A stretch of DNA of 64,000 bases from Marinobacterium arenosum (GTDB taxonomy: Bacteria; Pseudomonadota; Gammaproteobacteria; Pseudomonadales; Balneatricaceae). The notes below the pieces were generated by a model. The model was not told the DNA's origin and searched no databases. It was given only the letters and a program-made list of their open reading frames with translations. Made by a program: the position numbers and the translations under genes. Numbering within the stretch: the first letter of the stretch is position 1; every line of letters begins with the position of its first letter. The stretch lies in assembly GCF_019795155.1 (NCBI RefSeq), contig NZ_JAILYN010000004.1, forward strand, positions 62,001 through 126,000, given 5' to 3'. Positions 1 through 8,332 of the stretch are shown piece after piece.

Positions 1-150
1 CGCGGAACCCTGCGCCTCCATCACCCGCGGGCTGGTGTAGTTCTCGGATGCGATCAGCTCGATATGCTCTTCCTGGCGCAGCGCCTCGGACTGCATGGCA
101 TTCCACAGCTCGGCGTCGAAATCGGCGATAGTCATGTCTTTGGTAAACAT
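1..150 (-). CDS. glyA: Serine hydroxymethyltransferase, N-terminal part (cut by window start)
   Basis: This is the first 50 codons of a minus-strand gene that continues beyond the window. The translation begins [12 protein letters not shown] and runs into [19 protein letters not shown], which is the conserved N-terminus of the PLP enzyme GlyA (residues lining the active-site entrance and dimer interface). The family interconverts serine and glycine while charging tetrahydrofolate with a one-carbon unit in the cytoplasm. The start ATG (148-150) is preceded on its strand by AGAGGA at a good distance. A second in-frame ATG five codons in (MTIADF) is a less likely start. Nothing beyond residue 50 can be judged. 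Confidence 0.93.
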   Translation of the reverse strand, partial: MFTKDMTIADFDAELWNAMQSEALRQEEHIELIASENYTSPRVMEAQGSA

Positions 151-670
151 TGCTCGGTTGTCCTCTAATACTTGCAATGTGCAACGTACAGCCCTGTGCA
201 GGGGGCCGGTGAAGGAGCGCGAAGTATACCGTATGAAACGGGGCAGGACACTTGAAAGCCGCTCAGCCCGGCTTCAATGGCTTTCAAGCGGTTATTTCAG
301 AACCAGCGGTAATCGCAACTCAGGGTGAGCAGGCCGGTTCAAGGACAGGGAGGAATGTCTTTTCAAGTGGCGCTGTTCCACACGGCCTGGACAGCGACTG
401 TAGCGCTGACGCTGTGTGCCCTTTGGGTATCAGTCGGCCAGGAGCCGGCAAGGCTCCCCAACCGCCTACGGCGGTGGCGCACTGAAGTACGCCCGGTTGA
501 TTTAATTGGCCGATGCAGGCCGGACAGCGCGGCGCAGCACGGCCACACTGCAGTCTAGATCGCCGCCGATTGCCCGCCAGCCTGAAATTTGACCTGAATC
601 AGGTTGGCACTCGATAACCGCAATCAGATAAAATCTTGCCATTCCAATTACAGATACAGGTTGTCACTGA
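151..670. other. 520-base intergenic region between divergent glyA and ettA
   Basis: No convincing gene is present; the short open frames here lack family resemblance and ribosome-binding sites. On the minus strand a TATACT box at 223-228 could be the -10 element of the glyA promoter, but its -35 region is poor. A promoter candidate for ettA is listed separately. The 13-base word at 417-429 reappears inverted at 8182-8194 in another intergenic gap, so part of this region may be a small dispersed repeat. I do not see a riboswitch fold. Confidence 0.5.
589..618 (+). promoter_or_regulatory. Possible sigma-70 promoter of ettA
   Basis: TTGACC at 589-594 and GATAAC at 613-618 are separated by 18 bases, about 50 bases before the ettA start. 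Both boxes deviate from consensus, so this is a candidate only. Confidence 0.3.
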
Positions 671-2329
<1,659 letters not shown>

Positions 2330-2351
2330 GTTCCAGACTTATCAAAATAAC

Positions 2352-2382
2352 AAACGGCTCCCTCGGGAGCCGTTTTTGTTTT
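2352..2382 (+). terminator. Rho-independent terminator of ettA
   Basis: A perfect 10-bp stem (AAACGGCTCC / GGAGCCGTTT) with a 4-base loop is followed by TTGTTTT, 22 bases after the ettA stop. An A-rich left flank means it could also work weakly for the convergent gene at 2407-3501. Confidence 0.88.
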
Positions 2383-2406
2383 CAAAGCCGCACGATCGTA
2401 AATCAT

Positions 2407-3501
2407 TCAGGCCGCAATCTGCACCCGGTCGCGGCCACTGCCTTTGGCCTCATACAGCGCTTCGTCGGCCCGCTTCAGCAGATCGTCGATATCGTCGCCG
2501 GCCCTGACCGATGCCAGGCCGATGCTGGTGGTAAAGCCGATTTTCTCGCCGCTGGGGGTCAATACCTGGGTACCGTGACAGCCATTGCGAATCGCCTCGG
2601 CCACCTGCCGGGCCTCACCGGCATCCAGGCCGGGCAGCACCATCAGGAACTCCTCACCGCCGTAGCGGCCGGCCAGATCCAGCTTCTTACGGCAGTGTCG
2701 GCGCATCAGCTTAGCGAAGGTGCGCAACACAATATCGCCGGCGGCATGGCCATGCTGGTCGTTAAACTGCTTGAAGTGGTCCAGATCGAACATCAACACC
2801 GACAACGGCTTGCCGTGGGAGCGGTAGCTCGCCAAGTCGGCACCGAGCTGCTCCATCAGCTGGCGCCGGTTGGACAGTCCGGTCAGCGGGTCGCGGGTCG
2901 CCTGGCGGAACAGCCCCAGCAGCATGTTGAGCTGATTGACCGCCGCCCAGCCGGCGATGGCGCCCAGCACCGACAGCAACCAGAGGTCGTTCAACGTGCC
3001 GATCTGGCCGAAGCTGTCGCGCATCAGCTGAGTGCTCAACTCCAGCAGGAGGACCCCGCCGGCGAAGACTATCACCTCCAGGATGGTCAGCGGAAACACC
3101 GCCATCATGCAGATGATCATAAACGGGAAGAAGTGGTAGCCGGCCACCTGGTTGCCGTAACCGGCCTGGATCAGCAGCGAGGTCGAAGCGGTCTGAAAGG
3201 CCGATAGCAGGCCGACCAGCAGCAGCAAGCGCAGGTAGCCCAGCCGCAGATCGTAAGGGCTGTGATACCAGGCGGCCAGTACCAGGCAGAGACCGCCCGA
3301 CAGCGCCCGACAGAGGGCGATCGGCGCCAGGATATCGGCCGGCAGCAACAGCGCATCGACCAGCACCCAGGCCGGTTGCAGCAATCCCATCAGCAGGGCG
3401 ATCACCCGGATGCGGCGGTACAGGTGGTGGCTGCGGGCGTGATTGAAATAGCGTGAGTGCCGCCCCGCCGTCACCACATCGAGCAATGCCTCGAACACCA
3501 T
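2407..3501 (-). CDS. Membrane-bound diguanylate cyclase (GGDEF)
   Basis: A 364-residue protein. The N-terminal half (about residues 30-195) holds roughly six hydrophobic segments resembling a MASE-type sensor. A C-terminal GGDEF domain (about 195-360) has the substrate region FDLDHFKQFND and an intact catalytic GGEEF loop. It should make c-di-GMP from two GTP at the inner membrane. The product-inhibition site, normally RxxD five residues before the loop, reads KKLD, so the arginine is replaced and feedback inhibition may be weak. The chosen ATG follows GAAAG at a suitable distance. The gene diverges from a PilZ gene, which suggests a local c-di-GMP producer/effector pair; that pairing is inference. 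Confidence 0.9.
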   Translation of the reverse strand: MVFEALLDVVTAGRHSRYFNHARSHHLYRRIRVIALLMGLLQPAWVLVDALLLPADILAPIALCRALSGGLCLVLAAWYHSPYDLRLGYLRLLLLVGLLSAFQTASTSLLIQAGYGNQVAGYHFFPFMIICMMAVFPLTILEVIVFAGGVLLLELSTQLMRDSFGQIGTLNDLWLLSVLGAIAGWAAVNQLNMLLGLFRQATRDPLTGLSNRRQLMEQLGADLASYRSHGKPLSVLMFDLDHFKQFNDQHGHAAGDIVLRTFAKLMRRHCRKKLDLAGRYGGEEFLMVLPGLDAGEARQVAEAIRNGCHGTQVLTPSGEKIGFTTSIGLASVRAGDDIDDLLKRADEALYEAKGSGRDRVQIAA

Positions 3502-3670
3502 GACGCACTTTCTTCCTGAAAATTTACGAGGCGTTCAACCTTACCCGCAGTGCTGTTGCGGAACCATGACCCAGCTCAGTTGCGCCTTCTTATTACAGGC
3601 CGGAAAGGTTCCCATTAATGAAAGCGCTGTACTAAGATGGCAGGCATCAGTACCCGTACGGGAAATCATC

Positions 3671-4048
3671 GTGACAACTGCAAATCCGCACGAGCGACGC
3701 CGCTTCACCCGCATCCGCTTCGACGCCAGCACGGCGCTGAAACTCGACGGCCACTCCAGCCCGGTGGAGTTGCTGGACCTGTCGCTGAAAGGCGCTCTGG
3801 TGGCGTTGAGCGAAAAATTGCCCTGCCCGGTCGGCAGCCCGGTCGAGCTGCTGATCGAACTGGCGGACGGCGCCACCCGGCTGCGCCTGCCGGCCAGCCT
3901 GGCACACACCGAAGGCCTCCATGCCGGCTTCCTCTTCGATACCCTCGAGCTGGAAAGCCTCAGCCACCTGCGCCGGTTGGTGGAGCTGAACCTGGGCGAC
4001 AGCAGCCTGCTGGAGCGCGAACTGGAACAGCTGTTCCCGCAGCAATAA
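3671..4048 (+). CDS. Single-domain PilZ protein (c-di-GMP effector)
   Basis: A 125-residue protein that is essentially one PilZ domain. It carries the arginine motif ERRRFTRIRF near the N-terminus and DLSLKGA about 30 residues later, matching the RxxxR and D/NxSxxG ligand signature. No membrane segment or second domain is present. The frame is open back to 3500, but that 57-residue extension looks unlike protein, so I place the start at GTG 3671, which follows GGGAA. The gene lies next to and divergent from the diguanylate cyclase. Its target is unknown; type IV pili, motility or exopolysaccharide are typical for the family. Confidence 0.8.
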   Translation: MTTANPHERRRFTRIRFDASTALKLDGHSSPVELLDLSLKGALVALSEKLPCPVGSPVELLIELADGATRLRLPASLAHTEGLHAGFLFDTLELESLSHLRRLVELNLGDSSLLERELEQLFPQQ

Positions 4049-4108
4049 ACGAGATATCAAACACCCTGGCGGCTCGGATGCCGCGCCTAGTCGTTTATCA
4101 AGGGGTTG

Positions 4109-4804
4109 CTAGTCGAAATCGTCCATAGCCAGCTCCGTGGCCAGATAGTGCTGCAGGCTGAGTTGGTGGTGGGTTTCGAAGTGGCGGTCGGTGACGCACA
4201 CCTCGAGTATCCGATCCAGCCGAAAATTGCGGTAGGCACGGCGCAGTTCGCACCAAGCCAACAGGGTCCAGCAATGACGCCAGCCGATCAGCGCCAGCGG
4301 ATAAACCAGCCGCTCGCTGAATTCCCCCTGCAGGTCGCGATAGCGCAGTGTCAGGCACTGGCAGCGTTCGCAGGCCTTGCGCAGCATGGCGTGGGTTCGG
4401 CGGGCCTCCTCGTCACGTTTCAGAACCGGCACCCGGTAGGGCTGTTGCTCGGCCTGGCGCTGCAGATGCTCGGGCAGAATCGCCCGCACCTTGTGCTCAG
4501 CGCTGCGCGCGGCAGCGGCCAGCTGCGGGTCGGTGAAGGCCCGCACCATACGCAGGCCCACCAGTTGGGCCAGCAGTTCGTCCGCTTCGAACATCAGCGG
4601 CGGCAGCTGGTAGCCGGGCCTCAGCCGGTAGCCGACACCGGCCTCGCCCTCGACCGGCACGCCGGCCAGTTGCAGCGCCTGGACATCCCGGTACAGGGTA
4701 CGCAACGAGACCTCCAGCACCTCGGCCAGCTGTTGCGCAGTCATGGCCGTGCGCCTACCCCGCAGTAGCGTGATGATTTGGAACAGGCGCTCGGCTTTGC
4801 GCAC
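4109..4804 (-). CDS. HTH-WYL family transcriptional regulator (YafY-like)
   Basis: A 231-residue protein. The N-terminal winged helix-turn-helix (about 1-60) reads RLFQIITLLRGRR, then LAEVLEVSLRTLYRDVQAL, typical of the DeoR/HTH_11 class. The C-terminal half is a WYL ligand-sensing domain (WTLLAWCELRRAYRNFRLDRI). Such proteins are DNA-binding repressors or activators that sense small ligands or nucleic acid. The start is GTG, overlapping the TAG stop of the upstream monooxygenase-like gene in the string TAGTG. The pair is therefore translationally coupled, and the regulator probably controls its own two-gene operon (inference). Confidence 0.88.
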   Translation of the reverse strand: MRKAERLFQIITLLRGRRTAMTAQQLAEVLEVSLRTLYRDVQALQLAGVPVEGEAGVGYRLRPGYQLPPLMFEADELLAQLVGLRMVRAFTDPQLAAAARSAEHKVRAILPEHLQRQAEQQPYRVPVLKRDEEARRTHAMLRKACERCQCLTLRYRDLQGEFSERLVYPLALIGWRHCWTLLAWCELRRAYRNFRLDRILEVCVTDRHFETHHQLSLQHYLATELAMDDFD

Positions 4805-5115
4805 TAGCAGCCGCCCAGGACCGCTTGCTGCACCTGGCTGTGGTTCATCACCACGCTGTCGGCGTCGACCATCTGCATGAAAGCGCTCTGGCCGTTGTCG
4901 CGCATAAATGCTTCGGCCGCCCGCTGCGCGTCAGCCTGGCTACTCCAGTAGACAATATCTCGCCACAGGCCCTGCCCATCGCGGCTCAGGCTGCGGTAGT
5001 GAAAGCCCGGCTGACGCCCCGCCCAGTCGCTGATGACCTGGGAGGCGGCTACAAAGTCCGCTTCGGACACGCCGGGTTTGGTGCGGAAAGTCACCAGCTC
5101 AATAACTTCGCTCAT
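4804..5115 (-). CDS. Small antibiotic-biosynthesis-monooxygenase (ABM) fold protein
   Basis: A 103-residue protein of the dimeric alpha/beta-barrel ABM fold: EVIELVTFRTKPG at the N-terminus, a central IVYWSSQADAQRAAEAF helix, and a C-terminal strand. Members include heme-degrading and quinol monooxygenases as well as many proteins of unknown function, so no substrate can be assigned. It is the first gene of a two-gene operon with the WYL regulator, which starts in its stop codon. No signal peptide is present. Confidence 0.75.
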   Translation of the reverse strand: MSEVIELVTFRTKPGVSEADFVAASQVISDWAGRQPGFHYRSLSRDGQGLWRDIVYWSSQADAQRAAEAFMRDNGQSAFMQMVDADSVVMNHSQVQQAVLGGC

Positions 5116-5238
5116 GATGTTATTCCTTGTGCGTTAGGTTGCAAGCTCGATCGCTTGTACTGCGCACTCTACACAGGGGCTCCTGACAACGTGGTGTCAG
5201 CAGGTTTACGCCGCCCCGGGATAAACAACCTGCCGGGC

Positions 5239-6615
5239 TCAGATCGCGTCCAGCGCCTGCGACAAGCTGGTCACACCGATCACCTCCATACCCGGCAATG
5301 GTTCCTTGGGCACGTTGCTCTTCGGCACGATGGCCCGCCGGAAACCGTGCTTGGCCGCCTCGCGGATACGCTCCTGGCCGTTCGGTACCGGCCGGATCTC
5401 GCCGGACAGGCCAACCTCGCCGAACGTCATCAGGTCCTGCGGTAACGCCCGGTCGCGGAAGCTGGACACCACCGCCAGCAGCAGCGCCAGGTCGGCGCTG
5501 GTTTCCAATACCTTGACGCCACCGACCACGTTGACGAATACGTCCTGATCGCCGGTGTGCAGCCCGCCGTGGCGGTGCATCACCGCCAGCAGCATCGACA
5601 ACCGGTTGCCCTCCAGGCCGACCGCCACCCGGCGCGGATTGTTCATATGGGACTGGTCGACCAGCGCCTGGATCTCCACCAGCAGCGGCCGGGTACCCTC
5701 CCAGACCACCATCACCACGCTGCCCGGGCTGGCCTGTTCGGCCTGGCTGAGGAAGATCGAGCTGGGGTTCTTGACCTCGCGCAGGCCACTCTCCAGCATC
5801 GCGAACACCCCCAGCTCGTTGACCGCGCCGAATCGGTTCTTGTGCGAACGCAGGGTGCGGAAGCGGGAGTCGGACGAGCCCTCCAGCTGCAATGAGCAGT
5901 CGATCATATGCTCCAGCACCTTCGGCCCGGCCAGGCTGCCGTCCTTGGTGACATGGCCGACCAGGAACAGCACGGTGCCAGTCTGCTTGGCGAAGCGGGT
6001 CAGGTAGGCGGCTGCTTCGCGCACCTGGGACACCGAGCCGGGCGCCGACTGCACATCGGCGATATGCATCACCTGGATCGAGTCGATCACCACCACCTTC
6101 GGTTTGAGCTGGTTGGCGACATCGCAGATCGTCTCCACCGAGGTTTCCGACAGCATCTTCAACTGATCGGCCTTCAGGCCCAGCCGGTGGGCGCGCATCG
6201 CCACCTGCTGCAACGACTCCTCGCCGGTCACGTACAGCGCCGGCATCTGGCCCGCCAGGTGACACATGGTCTGCAGCAGCAGGGTACTCTTACCCGCCCC
6301 CGGGTGGCCGCCGATCAGGATCGCCGAGCCCGGCACCAGGCCGCCGCCCAACACCCGGTCCAGCTCACCACTGCCGGTCGAGAAGCGCGGTACCTCCTCC
6401 AGGTTCACCTCGGCCAGACTGACCACCTGGTTCTGCGCGGCACCGCCGGCGTAGCCTTCGAAGCGGGCATTGCGCGCGCCGCCTCCGCCACTACTGCTGC
6501 CCAGCCGCACTTCGGTCAGTGTGTTCCAGGCACCGCAGGCCGAGCACTGGCCCTGCCACTTGCTGTGGTCGGCGCCACAGTCGTTACAGACAAAAGCGGT
6601 TTTCTGTTTGGCCAT
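5239..6615 (-). CDS. radA: DNA repair protein RadA (Sms)
   Basis: A 458-residue protein. A C4 zinc finger spans residues 10-27 (CNDC...CSAC). It is followed by a RecA-like ATPase with Walker A GHPGAGKST near residue 93, the RadA-specific KNRFG motif in the centre, and a C-terminal Lon-protease-like domain without a protease active site (GGVKVLETSADLALLLA). RadA is a hexameric helicase that extends recombination intermediates. I chose ATG 6615 over the in-frame TTG two codons earlier because AGGA lies at a workable distance from the ATG and too close to the TTG. The gene is monocistronic as far as can be seen and diverges from metY. Confidence 0.95.
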   Translation of the reverse strand: MAKQKTAFVCNDCGADHSKWQGQCSACGAWNTLTEVRLGSSSGGGGARNARFEGYAGGAAQNQVVSLAEVNLEEVPRFSTGSGELDRVLGGGLVPGSAILIGGHPGAGKSTLLLQTMCHLAGQMPALYVTGEESLQQVAMRAHRLGLKADQLKMLSETSVETICDVANQLKPKVVVIDSIQVMHIADVQSAPGSVSQVREAAAYLTRFAKQTGTVLFLVGHVTKDGSLAGPKVLEHMIDCSLQLEGSSDSRFRTLRSHKNRFGAVNELGVFAMLESGLREVKNPSSIFLSQAEQASPGSVVMVVWEGTRPLLVEIQALVDQSHMNNPRRVAVGLEGNRLSMLLAVMHRHGGLHTGDQDVFVNVVGGVKVLETSADLALLLAVVSSFRDRALPQDLMTFGEVGLSGEIRPVPNGQERIREAAKHGFRRAIVPKSNVPKEPLPGMEVIGVTSLSQALDAI

Positions 6616-6864
6616 CGACAAGGTTCCTGCGCAACGGAATGGAAATCAGCCCCGCATTCTACCCAATGCCGTCGGCGATGGTCATGCCCGCGATCGCCGG
6701 ACAGAAATCCAGGTCTCGGCCATGCAACGGAAGTCGATAGGGGAACTGCTGTATTTTCGAACAACAGTCTCTACAATCGGATGTTTCATCCGCTGCGGCA
6801 CAGGGAGTTCAGGGACCTGATTCTGCCGGGGATAACCACAACAAGACGTACCGAGGATTTGCCG

Positions 6865-8142
6865 ATGAAACTGGAAACCATCGCCGTTCATGGCGGTTTC
6901 GAGCCCGACCCGACCACCAAGGCGGTCGCCGTACCGGTCTACCAGACCACGTCCTACGCCTTCGACAGCGCCCAGCACGGCGCCGATCTGTTCGACCTGA
7001 AGGTGGCGGGCAACATCTACACCCGCATCATGAACCCGACCACCGACGTGCTGGAGAAGCGCGTTGCCGAGATGGAAGGTGGCGTGGCGGCGCTGGCGGT
7101 GGCCTCCGGCATGGCGGCGATCACCTACACCATCCAGACCATTGCCGAGGTCGGCGACAACTTCATCTCCACCAGCGAGCTGTACGGCGGCACCTACAAC
7201 CTGTTCGCCCACACCCTGCCGCGCCAGGGAATTGAGGCCCGCTTCGCCAAGAAAGACGATTTCGCGGCGATCGAAGCACTGATCGACCAGCGCACCAAGG
7301 CGATCTACTGCGAATCGGTCGGCAACCCGTCCGGCGGCATCGCCGATGTCGAGAAACTGGCCGAGATCGCCCACCGCCACGGCCTGCCGCTGATCGTCGA
7401 CAACACCGTGCCGAGCCCGGCGATGTGGCGGCCGATCGAGCAGGGCGCCGACATCATCATCCAGGCGGCCACCAAGTATATCGGTGGCCACGGCAACTCG
7501 ATCGGCGGGGTGATCGTCGACTCCGGCAACTTCCCCTGGGCCGACCACAAGGACCGCTTCCCGCTGCTCAACGAGCCGGATGTCTCCTATCACGGCGTGG
7601 TCTACACCGAAGCGTTCGGTCCGGCGGCCTTTATCGGCCGCTGCCGGGTGGTGCCGCTGCGCAACACCGGCGCCGCGCTGAGCCCGATGAACGCCTTCCT
7701 GCTGCTGCAGGGGCTGGAAACCCTGGCGCTGCGCATGGAGCGGATCAACCAGAACACCCAACACGTGGCCGAGTTCCTGGAAAGCCACGAGCAGGTCACC
7801 TGGGTCAACTATGCCGGCCTGGAGAGCCACAAGGATCACGCCCTGGCGCAGAAATACATGAACGGCCAGGCCTCCGGCATCCTCAGCTTCGGCCTGAAGT
7901 CCGGTCGTGAGGGCACCCGCCGCTTCTACGACGCGCTGAAGGTGTTCCTGCGGCTGGTCAATATCGGCGACTGCAAGTCGCTGGCGTCGATCCCGGCGGA
8001 AACCACCCACCGCCAGCTCAACGACGCCGAGCTGGAATCCGCCGGCGTATCGCCAGAGATGGTGCGGCTGTCGATCGGTATCGAGCATATCGACGACCTG
8101 CTGGCCGACCTGGACCATGCGCTGAGCGCGACCGGTCAGTAA
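6865..8142 (+). CDS. metY: O-acetylhomoserine sulfhydrylase (MetY-type PLP enzyme)
   Basis: A 425-residue cytoplasmic Cys/Met-metabolism PLP enzyme. It shows YQTTSYAF and YTRIMNPT near the N-terminus, ESVGNPSGGI and VDNTVPSP in the middle, and the PLP lysine in ATKYIGGHGNSIGG. The long form with GNFPW and SYHGVVYTEAFG after the lysine is typical of MetY rather than the shorter MetZ. It should condense O-acetylhomoserine with sulfide to give homocysteine. The frame is open far upstream (from 5908), but that part is antisense to radA; ATG 6865 follows GAGGA. I see no SAM riboswitch in the 250 bases upstream. Confidence 0.92.
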   Translation: MKLETIAVHGGFEPDPTTKAVAVPVYQTTSYAFDSAQHGADLFDLKVAGNIYTRIMNPTTDVLEKRVAEMEGGVAALAVASGMAAITYTIQTIAEVGDNFISTSELYGGTYNLFAHTLPRQGIEARFAKKDDFAAIEALIDQRTKAIYCESVGNPSGGIADVEKLAEIAHRHGLPLIVDNTVPSPAMWRPIEQGADIIIQAATKYIGGHGNSIGGVIVDSGNFPWADHKDRFPLLNEPDVSYHGVVYTEAFGPAAFIGRCRVVPLRNTGAALSPMNAFLLLQGLETLALRMERINQNTQHVAEFLESHEQVTWVNYAGLESHKDHALAQKYMNGQASGILSFGLKSGREGTRRFYDALKVFLRLVNIGDCKSLASIPAETTHRQLNDAELESAGVSPEMVRLSIGIEHIDDLLADLDHALSATGQ

Positions 8143-8332
8143 GGTCTATTCCGATCGCGGCGTAATGCCCGTCGCGGTCGGTACCCAAAGGGCATAGCAA
8201 GCCCGCTGCGACAGGATTTCGTGCTTCGTAGCCGCCCGCTTCGAGGGCGACCGGTCATGGCACCGTTGGCGCGATCGACGACCTCTATGCAGCTGCAAGC
8301 TGATCAATGCTCTCCGTCCGGCATCAGCCGGC

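Noticed and set aside
3500-3670. Longer N-terminus for the PilZ protein
   Set aside because: The extra 57 residues (Cys-rich, no domain) overlap the divergent cyclase start region; GTG 3671 gives a normal PilZ N-terminus.
5908-6864. An N-terminal extension of the metY frame
   Set aside because: It overlaps radA in antisense, and MetY has its canonical start with GAGGA at 6865.
6616-6864. Possible SAM riboswitch upstream of metY
   Set aside because: I could not recognise conserved SAM-I or SAM-II core sequence or a leader terminator; a covariance-model scan would decide.
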